Shown: one piece after another, positions 21,041-31,167 of the stretch | Numbering within the stretch: position 1 is the first letter of the stretch | Layout: each line of letters starts with the position of its first letter | NCBI GenBank assembly: GCA_039105265.1 | Contig: JAPFFF010000012.1 | Coordinates: forward strand, 2,604,001 to 2,668,000 | Length of the DNA: 64,000 nt | Origin: Tritrichomonas musculus | Taxonomy: Eukaryota > Parabasalia > Tritrichomonadida > Tritrichomonadidae | Reading direction: 5' to 3' | Position numbers and translations under genes: made by a program | The notes under the pieces: generated by a model | Databases searched by the model: none | Seen by the model: the letters and a program-made list of their open reading frames with translations, nothing else | Told to the model about the DNA's origin: nothing

Positions 21041-23119
21041 ATGTTTGATCAAAATGGACAAATATCACTGCAATTAGGAACAGCAACTAATGTATTATCT
21101 GAAAAAACATTTTCTCATCGCGATCATCCAATTTATTTGACAAATCCACCATATGATAATCGAAAACCTCTCATTGATAATTTTAGTGTTCTTTATTTTT
21201 TGAGCACATTTAAAAATAATAAATATACGTTTTCACAAACACATAAATTAAAAAACCCAAAAAGAATTGATAATCAAATATTTACAAATTTTATGCTAAT
21301 TTCAAGGCATCAAACCAATTTATTTAAAATATATTACCAAGTTAGTGGTAACTATTTTGCAATACAAATTATTAATTTATTTAATACAATTAAATATAAA
21401 AAAATACATAATGTGAAATTCAAAAAGAACGAAAGAACAGTTTATGTTTATAGCAACATAATTATTAAAAATCCTAATCCGAATAGTCCTTTTCAGATAA
21501 TAAAAAACAAAGGAATGCAAGAATTATCTGATTTTTACAATAATCAGTCTGTAGATAGATCTATTCAAAATCCGATTACTGCAACAATATTTTACACAAT
21601 AGCTCCATTTAATTGCAAAACTATTAAAAGGCAAAAGCACAAGCAAATGAATCCAGATGATTCAATTGAAAGTATTCTGAAAAATTATGGAGGATTTCTT
21701 TTCAGATTTCATCCAACAGAAGAGGTTGATTTAAACCAATATCAATTTGGCATTTTTTCTTGGTTTTCACCTTATTTTTTAGATATTGTAAAATCTCATC
21801 AATTTGAACAAGCAACCACAATTGAACTTGACGCCACTTTTCGAGCTCTGGCACCATATGCTATTTGTGTTCCTCATCTTATTTTCCGAAATACTGGGAT
21901 TCCACTAGCAATTTTAATTTCACCTTCTGAGAAAACGTCATTATATAGTATTTTTTTTGAATCTCTCAAAAAGTTAGATGAATTTTATGAAAATTCTGAA
22001 GAAAATTCACTTTTTCTTAAATTCAAAAATAAAAAATATTTAAGTGATGAACATAAAGCATTTCAAAAATTAGCGAAAAATTATGATTTAGATTTTTATT
22101 ATTGTTTAGTTCATTTGATTCGGTCAATCGGTGCCAATTCATTACTCGGTCTTTTATTTTCAGATATATTATTCACTTTTTCAGGCTTTGAGTGGTCTAA
22201 ACATTTTAATAGATATTACCAAACTTTTCAGTTATTATATAATTTACAAGAAAATAAAGATGATGCAAGATTTGAAAAAGTAAGCAAAGTCTTAGGTGTT
22301 GATGTGAACGGAAATTATGTCGAAGTAAAAAAAGAATATTCTCCATATTTCAAGCGAAGTGTCTATGGAATACCAACCACAACAAATCACGTAGAATCGT
22401 TTCATAAACAATTAAACGGTATTTTTAAAGCAACTCGACTTTCTTTACCGCTACGACTTGCGTACATTATAAAATATATTATGGATCGTACGTTAAGAAC
22501 CAATTCTAGTGCACATTTGAATGTAAAAACTCACTTAAATAAGTTTAAAGATAAAGCATATAAAGAAATTTCAAAAAATCCTAATCTTAAATCAAATTAT
22601 TCTCAAAAAGTTTGTTTATGCCGTCAATATTATTATTATTATTATTTATACTGTGTTAATATTCCATGCGTACATTGCATTTTAAATGATTATTGGAAAG
22701 ATCAAAATTACATACATCAAATGGAAGAATTTGATATAAAGTTTGATTCTCATGATATAAAATATGACCAATTACTAGAATTCGATATTAAAACTGAATT
22801 AACTTTTAGAAAAAGAAAAAAGTCAACTGAAGGAAATAATGATAATAATGACAATAACAATAACAATTTCCAAATTGGCATTTGTTTGGATGGAAAAAAT
22901 TATTCTGATAGTATGACAACTATAATTGATAATACAACATACCAACTTTCAGAAATTATTGCGAAAAATAATTTAAATATTACAGTCATTGCATTAGCAG
23001 TACAGCGAGAATTAATGCCTGTAGAAGAGACATATAATATTGATGAATATTTGGCTTTGTTTCAGGTTAAATTGTGGACAAAGATAATATCAGATGGAAA
23101 TAAGAAAGTAAACATATAA
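21041..23119 (+). CDS. MULE transposase (DDE, CxxH, SWIM zinc finger)
   Basis: A 692-residue intact protein from a true ATG (MFDQNGQISLQLG). It catalyses cut-and-paste transposition at the element's TIRs. The catalytic triad can be placed at D264 (TTIELDATFRA), D336 (YLSDEHKAF) and E452 (TTNHVESFHKQL). The Mutator-specific C-x2-H is at C355/H358 (YYCLVHLI), and the DDE spacing fits the superfamily. A SWIM-type zinc finger follows at C525-x-C527 ... C543-x-H545, interrupted by a run of six Tyr. The N-terminal ~200 residues, probably DNA-binding, show no clear zinc-ligand pattern to me. The C-terminal ~150 residues include an Asn-rich linker and an unassigned segment. It is the only gene of the element and sits between the two inverted arrays. 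No inactivating change is visible, so the element could be autonomous. Confidence 0.92.
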   Translation: MFDQNGQISLQLGTATNVLSEKTFSHRDHPIYLTNPPYDNRKPLIDNFSVLYFLSTFKNNKYTFSQTHKLKNPKRIDNQIFTNFMLISRHQTNLFKIYYQVSGNYFAIQIINLFNTIKYKKIHNVKFKKNERTVYVYSNIIIKNPNPNSPFQIIKNKGMQELSDFYNNQSVDRSIQNPITATIFYTIAPFNCKTIKRQKHKQMNPDDSIESILKNYGGFLFRFHPTEEVDLNQYQFGIFSWFSPYFLDIVKSHQFEQATTIELDATFRALAPYAICVPHLIFRNTGIPLAILISPSEKTSLYSIFFESLKKLDEFYENSEENSLFLKFKNKKYLSDEHKAFQKLAKNYDLDFYYCLVHLIRSIGANSLLGLLFSDILFTFSGFEWSKHFNRYYQTFQLLYNLQENKDDARFEKVSKVLGVDVNGNYVEVKKEYSPYFKRSVYGIPTTTNHVESFHKQLNGIFKATRLSLPLRLAYIIKYIMDRTLRTNSSAHLNVKTHLNKFKDKAYKEISKNPNLKSNYSQKVCLCRQYYYYYYLYCVNIPCVHCILNDYWKDQNYIHQMEEFDIKFDSHDIKYDQLLEFDIKTELTFRKRKKSTEGNNDNNDNNNNNFQIGICLDGKNYSDSMTTIIDNTTYQLSEIIAKNNLNITVIALAVQRELMPVEETYNIDEYLALFQVKLWTKIISDGNKKVNI

Positions 23120-23195
23120 TCATTAAAAGTTAAATTATTTTTAAAAAAAATAAAGATTAAAATAAAGAATTATTTGTCGTATTTTATTATTGTTG

Positions 23196-26100
23196 TTTAC
23201 GTGTAAATGATATTTACAACATTTGTGTAAAATCAGAGATTTTGAGCAATTACTATGAGATCGTTTAGTGAGGAATGTGTTGTTATTAGTTCGTGCTTTG
23301 AGTTTCCTTATTGAGGTTACCTTCTTGCTGTTTACGTGTAAATGATATTTACAACATTTGTGTAAAATCAGAGATTTTGAGCAATTACTATGAGATCGTT
23401 TAGTGAGGAATGTGTTGTTATTAGTTCGTGCTTTGAGTTTCCTTATTGAGGTTACCTTCTTGCTGTTTACGTGTAAATGATATTTACAACATTTGTGTAA
23501 AATCAGAGATTTTGAGCAATTACTATGAGATCGTTTAGTGAGGAATGTGTTGTTATTAGTTCGTGCTTTGAGTTTCCTTATTGAGGTTACCTTCTTGCTG
23601 TTTACGTGTAAATGATATTTACAACATTTGTGTAAAATCAGAGATTTTGAGCAATTACTATGAGATCGTTTAGTGAGGAATGTGTTGTTATTAGTTCGTG
23701 CTTTGAGTTTCCTTATTGAGGTTACCTTCTTGCTGTTTACGTGTAAATGATATTTACAACATTTGTGTAAAATCAGAGATTTTGAGCAATTACTATGAGA
23801 TCGTTTAGTGAGGAATGTGTTGTTATTAGTTCGTGCTTTGAGTTTCCTTATTGAGGTTACCTTCTTGCTGTTTACGTGTAAATGATATTTACAACATTTG
23901 TGTAAAATCAGAGATTTTGAGCAATTACTATGAGATCGTTTAGTGGGGAATGTGTTGTTATTAGTTCGTGCTTTGAGTTTCCTTATTGAGGTTACCTTCT
24001 TGCTGTTTACGTGTAAATGATATTTACAACATTTGTGTAAAATCAGAGATTTTGAGCAATTACTATGAGATCGTTTAGTGAGGAATGTGTTGTTATTAGT
24101 TCGTGCTTTGAGTTTCCTTATTGAGGTTACCTTCTTGCTGTTTACGTGTAAATGATATTTACAACATTTGTGTAAAATCAGAGATTTTGAGCAATTACTA
24201 TGAGATCGTTTAGTGAGGAATGTGCTGTTATTAGTTCGTGCTTTGAGTTTCCTTATTGAGGTTACCTTCTTGCTGTTTACGTGTAAATGATATTTACAAC
24301 ATTTGTGTAAAATCAGAGATTTTGAGCAATTACTATGAGATCGTTTAGTGAGGAATGTGTTGTTATTAGTTCGTGCTTTGAGTTTCCTTATTGAGGTTAC
24401 CTTCTTGCTGTTTACGTGTAAATGATATTTACAACATTTGTGTAAAATCAGAGATTTTGAGCAATTACTATGAGATCGTTTAGTGAGGAATGTGTTGTTA
24501 TTAGTTCGTGCTTTGAGTTTCCTTATTGAGGTTACCTTCTTGCTGTTTACGTGTAAATGATATTTACAACATTTGTGTAAAATCAGAGATTTTGAGCAAT
24601 TACTATGAGATCGTTTAGTGAGGAATGTGTTGTTATTAGTTCGTGCTTTGAGTTTCCTTATTGAGGTTACCTTCTTGCTGTTTACGTGTAAATGATATTT
24701 ACAACATTTGTGTAAAATCAGAGATTTTGAGCAATTACTATGAGATCGTTTAGTGAGGAATGTGTTGTTATTAGTTCGTGCTTTGAGTTTCCTTATTGAG
24801 GTTACCTTCTTGCTGTTTACGTGTAAATGATATTTACAACATTTGTGTAAAATCAGAGATTTTGAGCAATTACTATGAGATCGTTTAGTGAGGAATGTGT
24901 TGTTATTAGTTCGTGCTTTGAGTTTCCTTATTGAGGTTACCTTCTTGCTGTTTACGTGTAAATGATATTTACAACATTTGTGTAAAATCAGAGATTTTGA
25001 GCAATTACTATGAGATCGTTTAGTGAGGAATGTGCTGTTATTAGTTCGTGCTTTGAGTTTCCTTATTGAGGTTACCTTCTTGCTGTTTACGTGTAAATGA
25101 TATTTACAACATTTGTGTAAAATCAGAGATTTTGAGCAATTACTATGAGATCGTTTAGTGAGGAATGTGTTGTTATTAGTTCGTGCTTTGAGTTTCCTTA
25201 TTGAGGTTACCTTCTTGCTGTTTACGTGTAAATGATATTTACAACATTTGTGTAAAATCAGAGATTTTGAGCAATTACTATGAGATCGTTTAGTGAGGAA
25301 TGTGTTGTTATTAGTTCGTGCTTTGAGTTTCCTTATTGAGGTTACCTTCTTGCTGTTTACGTGTAAATGATATTTACAACATTTGTGTAAAATCAGAGAT
25401 TTTGAGCAATTACTATGAGATCGTTTAGTGAGGAATGTGTTGTTATTAGTTCGTGCTTTGAGTTTCCTTATTGAGGTTACCTTCTTGCTGTTTACGTGTA
25501 AATGATATTTACAACATTTGTGTAAAATCAGAGATTTTGAGCAATTACTATGAGATCGTTTAGTGAGGAATGTGCTGTTATTAGTTCGTGCTTTGAGTTT
25601 CCTTATTGAGGTTACCTTCTTGCTGTTTACGTGTAAATGATATTTACAACATTTGTGTAAAATCAGAGATTTTGAGCAATTACTATGAGATCGTTTAGTG
25701 AGGAATGTGCTGTTATTAGTTCGTGCTTTGAGTTTCCTTATTGAGGTTACCTTCTTGCTGTTTACGTGTAAATGATATTTACAACATTTGTGTAAAATCA
25801 GAGATTTTGAGCAATTACTATGAGATCGTTTAGTGAGGAATGTGTTGTTATTAGTTCGTGCTTTGAGTTTCCTTATTGAGGTTACCTTCTTGCTGTTTAC
25901 GTGTAAATGATATTTACAACATTTGTGTAAAATCAGAGATTTTGAGCAATTACTATGAGATCGTTTAGTGAGGAATGTGTTGTTATTAGTTCGTGCTTTG
26001 AGTTTCCTTATTGAGGTTACCTTCTTGCTGTTTACGTGTAAATGATATTTACAACATTTGTGTAAAATCAGAGATTTTGAGCAATTACTATGAGATCGTT

Positions 26101-26321
26101 TAGTGAGGAATGTGTTGTTATTAGTTCGTGCTTTGAGTTTCCTTATTGAGGTTACCTTCTTGCTGTTTACGTGTAAATGATATTTACAACATTTGTGTAA
26201 AATCAGAGATTTTGAGCAATTACTATGAGATCGTTTAGTGAGGAATGTGTTGTTATTAGTTCGTGCTTTGAGTTTCCTTATTGAGGTTACCTTCTTGCTG
26301 TTTACGTGTAAATGATATTTT
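23196..26321 (-). repeat. Right satellite array, 23 x 135 bp plus partial
   Basis: The same 135-bp unit as on the left, in inverted orientation, with 23 full copies from the TIR inwards and a ~20-bp partial copy next to the unique centre. Counted from the outer end, units 5, 6, 10 and 16 carry the AGC variant and unit 18 the CCCC variant. A 1065-codon frame (23141-26338) is open through the array but starts at TTG and lacks Met, so it is treated as a by-product of the period. Confidence 0.95.
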
Positions 26322-26648
26322 AATATCGCATCTGGCAATTTATAATTAAAAATGGTTCCTTATTTTGCGTCGATCACAAACAATCTGCTGGTGGAATCAG
26401 CAGCGGAATCAATCAATAATACATTTGCTCTGATGCGATACCAATTTCAAAACAAAAGGGCGCCTTTTTTCATATAATAGATAATTCACCTTTATAACCG
26501 TTTTATTTCAATCTCTCAAAAAGTTCATCTCAACGATAGAACTTTTTCTCTCAAAAAGTGGTAAAATTTTTACCTGGTCGGATCTTTCAAAAAGTTTCTT
26601 GTTGTAAAATATTTCGTGCCGATTTTAATAGACCCCGATTCCTATGCC
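26322..26648 (-). repeat. Right terminal inverted repeat of the MULE
   Basis: Inverse of the left TIR, apparently identical by eye except for two of the outermost seven bases. It ends at 26648 with TGCC, followed by the target duplication AATTTGAA. Confidence 0.9.
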
Positions 26649-26656
26649 AATTTGAA
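26649..26656 (+). repeat. Right target-site duplication, AATTTGAA
   Basis: Exact copy of 19318-19325, immediately outside the right end of the element. Confidence 0.8.
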
Positions 26657-26836
26657 TTATGATGATATATGATAATTCAAGCTTATTTATCTTCATGAAA
26701 ATAAAATAAAAACAAAATTTTAGATCTAAATATGAAAGTTATGTAAAAATTAAATAATTATTACAAAAAATTATTAATAGATTTAATACCTGTTCCCAAA
26801 AAAATTGCAAAATAAAAAAAAGTATTCAAAAAAAAA

Positions 26837-26850
26837 AAAAAACGTTTTTT
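26837..26850. promoter_or_regulatory. Palindrome AAAAAACGTTTTTT ahead of the importin-like gene
   Basis: A 14-bp perfect palindrome whose end lies 20 bases before the ATG at 26871. The same AAAAACGTTTTT core forms the 20-bp palindrome before the 42732 gene. It could be a dimeric factor site or chance in A/T runs. Confidence 0.3.
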
Positions 26851-26870
26851 ATCTAGAGATACACAATCAA

Positions 26871-29800
26871 ATGGATATCCTTGAAAAAGAGATACAAATC
26901 GCATTAAACCCATTAATAGATTTTGAAGAAAGAGAGAGATCTACAAAATATTTTAATGATTTTATCAATTCTCTTGATAGTATTTTTTTATCTCTAAGAC
27001 TATATTTATCTTCCAATAATCTTACGGTAAAATTTGCTTCATCAATTGTTTTGCGTCATACCCTCAACAAATTATGGCCAGTTTATTGTAATGATACACA
27101 TATAAAAAAAGAAATCCATGAATTAATTATAAATTGCATTAAAAGCAAAGGCGACTATGTTTTATTTTCATACTTTTTATATTCAATTGAAAATGTTATA
27201 GCTACAGATAGTGAAGATTGGATAGAACTTCAACAATTTTATAATTTTCAAATATCAGAAGGGACAGAAGAAACCATTGTTTACCCTATCATGATAGCAT
27301 CATTAACAGCTGGAAGTATATCTTACAATATGGTTACGAGTAAACTCGTCTATTTTCTCAGTTTAGCACAATTCTCATTTGGTGTTGACAATGATTTTTT
27401 AATAATTTTCGCATCGAAATTAATTTCGAAACTTTTTACTAGATTATCAGCGGAAGATTTATTCCATTTATCAGGTCCATTTGAATTTGTAATGAAAAAA
27501 TGGGGATATTCAATTATTGAAGGTGATGACGAACTATCTTTTTGGTTGAATCAAATAGTCAACGAAGTTATCCACAATCAAAAGATCCCATTTACAGCCG
27601 ATACTTTTATGAATTTTTTGAGTGATTTATCATCACGCGATCTCTCAATATTTTCGCTTCATCTTCTCTATGGGAACATGACAGACTTTTTGAAGTTTTA
27701 CGGATCACAAATTGAGGGCATTGGAGTTCAAATAGAAGTAATTTTAAATACAGCATCTTCACTTTTTGAGAACAACTTTTTGAATGCACAATCAGAAATG
27801 TTTTTTATTATGAATGCATTCAATACAATTTTGAAAACCACGAATGCTGAAGATTCAATTTCATATCTTTTTGAATACAAAGAAGACGTTAATCATATCA
27901 TTTCTAATGAAGACAGATTGAATGAGTTAGCATCTTATCTTTTGGCTGTTTTAATGTGTGTTGAGACTTCATTTGAGTTTTGTCTTCCTTACATCAATGT
28001 TCTTATTGAGACTGTCTTTGAAACTTTGCATCATTCGCACTTCTGCATTCAAGAAATTTCAATTGAAATTGTGAGAAGAATTTGTAGTTCACTTCACTAT
28101 CTTCATGATTTTGATAACAATCGAGCAACCGATGCTTTCTTTGATCCTTTTTATCATCTCCTTCAATCAGAGAGTGAGCTTGTTGTCTTTCGAACCATTC
28201 GTTCTTTGATTGAGCTTCTTCACGTTGCTACAATTGACTCAAATTTGGTCGGTCCAACAATTGACCTTTTGTACAATTTGTACAACAATAACATCAATAA
28301 ATACATCGTACTTGAGGCAATCTCCTCCATCGTCTTTAGCGCAGAAATGAAAGTCCGCGCTTACTCAATGAACATTTATGAAACCGCAAAAAATGCTCTC
28401 CTTTCAAACGACTCTATTTTGATAGCAACAGGAATCGAGTCAATCGCAAACCTTTTCTTTTATTGCCACGATATCCTCGATTCTAAAGAGGCCGAAGTTT
28501 TTGACATGCTGCTGTCATTCGCTGACTCAGCAAGCGGTGACGTGAGAAGCGCTGTCGCGTTCGGATTTCGCGTTTTTCTCAAAAATGAGGAAAAATGGAA
28601 GGAAATCTTCTTGCCGCACTTCAGCGCAATTCTGGCTTTCATCGATGACACACTCGAAAAGTTCATCGGAGAGACAACAAGAAGCTGCCTGCTCGACGTC
28701 TTGCGACTGATGAAAGTCATTGTCAAGCATTACTCGCAGACAGTGAAAGAAGTGCTAAACAAAACCCAAATTTCAGATACAGAATTAAATAATCGTAATC
28801 ATAGCTCAAGCCTAGAATTTACTATCAAACATAGTTCACATCAACATTCAAATAATTTAAAACATAATCATAGCTCAAATCAAGATTCTAACAATTTAAA
28901 TCATAGCTCAAATCAAGATTCTAACAATTTAAATTATAGCTCAAATCTAGAATCTAATAATCGTTTGAATAATTTGAATCATAATAATGGTTTGAATCTT
29001 AGTCATGGCTTGAATACGAGTTGTGCTAAAAGCCATAACACCGATGACGCTCAAAGCTCGAGTGATAATGCAAGCCAGAGCAGCAGTCATAGATTGTTAA
29101 AGATGTTCAGGTCGAATGAGAGCCCAAGCCACGGGCCAAACAAGATCCTTGTTCCCGCGAAGAGCCAGAACCAGGCAAAGATTTTGAATCACAAGGCGAA
29201 CAAGATCCTGAATCAGAACCTGAACAAGTTTCCAAAGTCGAGCTCGTACGAGTTCCAGAGACTGATATCAAGAGATGGCGAGGAAGCGAAAGACGACAGC
29301 AACGACGAGATTGTAAGTTGCTATGAGAAGTGGTTTTCGTATGCACTTTTGTGCTTTGACACGATCTTCATTCCGCTTCACATTGCTGCCATCTCACTTG
29401 CCACCAATCTCTACCAGAAGCGGAGCATGAATCAGAAGATGTTCACGAGTCAAGTTACTCACAATCCAACCGAAGATCAAGAAGAAGAAAGTAAAACAAC
29501 ATTAAAAGATGAAAATAAAACAACATTAAAAGAAGTTAATAAAACAACTTTTAAAGAAGAATCAAAAACAACTTTAAAAGAAGTTAATAAAACAACTTTT
29601 AAAGAAGAACCAAAAACAACTTTAAAAGATGGAAATAAAATATTTTTGAAAGAAGAATCCAATACAAATTTAGAGGATGAATTTAAAACAACTTTGAAGA
29701 GTGAGTTTTTCACACTTCTTGAAGATGATTTCAATGATGAGTCGCCTTACATAACGAGCGCATCGATTAATGCATTTGCGAAGCTGACTGAGGATGACCT

Positions 29801-30848
29801 TTCTGATCTTCCGAATGACTCGATTGTTGAGAAGACGATCAATCTTCTATGCAAATTTGACAGTTTACATCGAAGCCCTTCGAATGAGAACGGTTTTGAC
29901 GACCAACAAATATACATAATTAACTATGATGAAGACGATGACAATAACGAAGGAAACCGTCCCAAAATGCATCATCATAATCACTCGCTTCCGATGCTTG
30001 TTAAAAAGAGCATCTATCATTACTTCTCTGTTTTGACGTCGACTGATCAATGCGTCTCATTTCCGCTAGATTTACTTGTTGAGCATTCAAAAGTAATTGA
30101 TGAAGATGACTCCGAGAGGACTCTCTACTATTACACTGTTGAAAGCCTCTATTTCAACACGATCAAAAACACGAAAAACTTCTCAATCAACGTGATTAAC
30201 AACATGATTGAAATGGAGAAAGAAGGCCGCTACAGTTACTTGAATGGGAAATCCAGAACAATCATCTTTGATGGTTTTAATAAATGCGATCTATACAGTT
30301 GGCCTTCTTCTTTAATTTCACTCGATATCATCACTCAAGACCTCTTTAAAAACGGTTTGATTGAATTATGCGAAGAGTTGATTCAATGGATTGAAAGATA
30401 CATCGATAGCTTGTTCAAAACTCAATATTCACACCAATCCGCTTATTTTCAAACGGTTTATCCTGCAATGTCAATTATTTTAACATTTTGTTGTGCTAAA
30501 AGAATTGACATTTTGAAATGGATCCCTCTCATTATCAAAAAGTTCCCTATCAGAAGTGAGTTTGGTTTCGCCGATACTATTGTGAGGGAGATAACGGAAC
30601 TATACTTAATTGCTCCTTTGAAAATGAACCCTTTCGCTCCTCATTTAATGTACATCCTGGTGGGAATATTGGCACTTCCAGATGATGAATTCGAATTATA
30701 TAATTTTAAAAATGATACTTTATCAAATGCCGTCCAAATGGTGAAAAAATTGGCTAATTTGAATCCACAAACATTTGTAATTATATCATCGAGCTTTCTT
30801 GATGTGAATTCTAAGCCAATGTTTGAGAAAAGAATGGCTCAATATTGA
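26871..30848 (+). CDS. Importin-beta/karyopherin-like HEAT-repeat protein
   Basis: A 1325-residue protein. Start taken at ATG 26871 (MDILEKEIQIALNPL); the 22-codon extension upstream begins with TTG and is Lys-rich leader-like noise. The N terminus has the importin-beta N-terminal pattern: an initial helix, DFEERERSTKYFNDF, then LRLYLSSNNLTVKFASSIVLRHTLNKLWPVY, like the 'VRQFAAILLKN' block of karyopherins that contacts Ran. Helical HEAT-type repeats continue to the end. Two low-complexity insertions interrupt it: a Ser/Asn/His stretch about residues 635-800 and a KTTLKE(V/E)NKTT repeat about 870-950. Expected role: nuclear import or export receptor using RanGTP. Which karyopherin is unclear (importin-4/5 type is plausible). 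Parts of the CDS (about 28480-28740 and 29120-29450) are visibly GC-richer than the rest. The MULE ends 222 bases upstream. Confidence 0.65.
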   Translation: MDILEKEIQIALNPLIDFEERERSTKYFNDFINSLDSIFLSLRLYLSSNNLTVKFASSIVLRHTLNKLWPVYCNDTHIKKEIHELIINCIKSKGDYVLFSYFLYSIENVIATDSEDWIELQQFYNFQISEGTEETIVYPIMIASLTAGSISYNMVTSKLVYFLSLAQFSFGVDNDFLIIFASKLISKLFTRLSAEDLFHLSGPFEFVMKKWGYSIIEGDDELSFWLNQIVNEVIHNQKIPFTADTFMNFLSDLSSRDLSIFSLHLLYGNMTDFLKFYGSQIEGIGVQIEVILNTASSLFENNFLNAQSEMFFIMNAFNTILKTTNAEDSISYLFEYKEDVNHIISNEDRLNELASYLLAVLMCVETSFEFCLPYINVLIETVFETLHHSHFCIQEISIEIVRRICSSLHYLHDFDNNRATDAFFDPFYHLLQSESELVVFRTIRSLIELLHVATIDSNLVGPTIDLLYNLYNNNINKYIVLEAISSIVFSAEMKVRAYSMNIYETAKNALLSNDSILIATGIESIANLFFYCHDILDSKEAEVFDMLLSFADSASGDVRSAVAFGFRVFLKNEEKWKEIFLPHFSAILAFIDDTLEKFIGETTRSCLLDVLRLMKVIVKHYSQTVKEVLNKTQISDTELNNRNHSSSLEFTIKHSSHQHSNNLKHNHSSNQDSNNLNHSSNQDSNNLNYSSNLESNNRLNNLNHNNGLNLSHGLNTSCAKSHNTDDAQSSSDNASQSSSHRLLKMFRSNESPSHGPNKILVPAKSQNQAKILNHKANKILNQNLNKFPKSSSYEFQRLISRDGEEAKDDSNDEIVSCYEKWFSYALLCFDTIFIPLHIAAISLATNLYQKRSMNQKMFTSQVTHNPTEDQEEESKTTLKDENKTTLKEVNKTTFKEESKTTLKEVNKTTFKEEPKTTLKDGNKIFLKEESNTNLEDEFKTTLKSEFFTLLEDDFNDESPYITSASINAFAKLTEDDLSDLPNDSIVEKTINLLCKFDSLHRSPSNENGFDDQQIYIINYDEDDDNNEGNRPKMHHHNHSLPMLVKKSIYHYFSVLTSTDQCVSFPLDLLVEHSKVIDEDDSERTLYYYTVESLYFNTIKNTKNFSINVINNMIEMEKEGRYSYLNGKSRTIIFDGFNKCDLYSWPSSLISLDIITQDLFKNGLIELCEELIQWIERYIDSLFKTQYSHQSAYFQTVYPAMSIILTFCCAKRIDILKWIPLIIKKFPIRSEFGFADTIVREITELYLIAPLKMNPFAPHLMYILVGILALPDDEFELYNFKNDTLSNAVQMVKKLANLNPQTFVIISSSFLDVNSKPMFEKRMAQY

Positions 30849-31167
30849 TACTTTGAATATTTCATCTATATGATTTCAATTGATTGTTTTTTATGTTTAA
30901 ATTAATAATAAAAATACATATATTATCTTATAAATTAATGATTGGCTTTTATTATTCATATATTCAATTAGATTTTTTTAAAAATTTAAAATAAATGATG
31001 AAAACATTCAAAATTTATTAATTTCATTTGCTTCTAAAAAAGAATTTATAAGAATTTTAATTTGTTCAGTGAATTAAAAAAAATGAAAAATTATTATTTG
31101 GTCGCATTAGTCAATTATTTACGTTACGGCCAAAAATCCATAGAATTGAAATATAATAAAAATAAGA
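30849..31167. other. Intergenic spacer
   Basis: A 319-base AT-rich gap between tandem genes. A short open frame (31062-31244) overlaps the next gene's start in another frame and has no support. Nothing else seen. Confidence 0.5.

Larger units (their letters stand above)
19326..26648 (+). mobile_element. Mutator-like DNA transposon (MULE) with satellite-bearing TIRs
   Basis: A 7.3-kb element bounded by AATTTGAA at 19318-19325 and again at 26649-26656 (8-bp target duplication). The outer ends read GGCA...GAATCGGGGTCTATT and the exact inverse on the right; past the first seven bases the ~328-bp TIRs look identical by eye. Each TIR runs straight into an inward-pointing 135-bp tandem array (9 units left, 23 right). 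The unique centre (about 20870-23200) holds one complete transposase gene. Long TIRs, 8-bp duplication and a DDE transposase with CxxH identify the Mutator superfamily. TIR identity, intact ORF and perfect TSD suggest recent insertion. The outermost seven bases (GGCAGAA versus GGCATAG) differ at two positions, so the exact ends could be shifted slightly. The right end lies 222 bases before the importin-like gene's ATG. Confidence 0.9.

Noticed and set aside
23141-26338. 1065-codon frame through the right satellite array
   Set aside because: Same reason; kept only as a finding, not as a gene.
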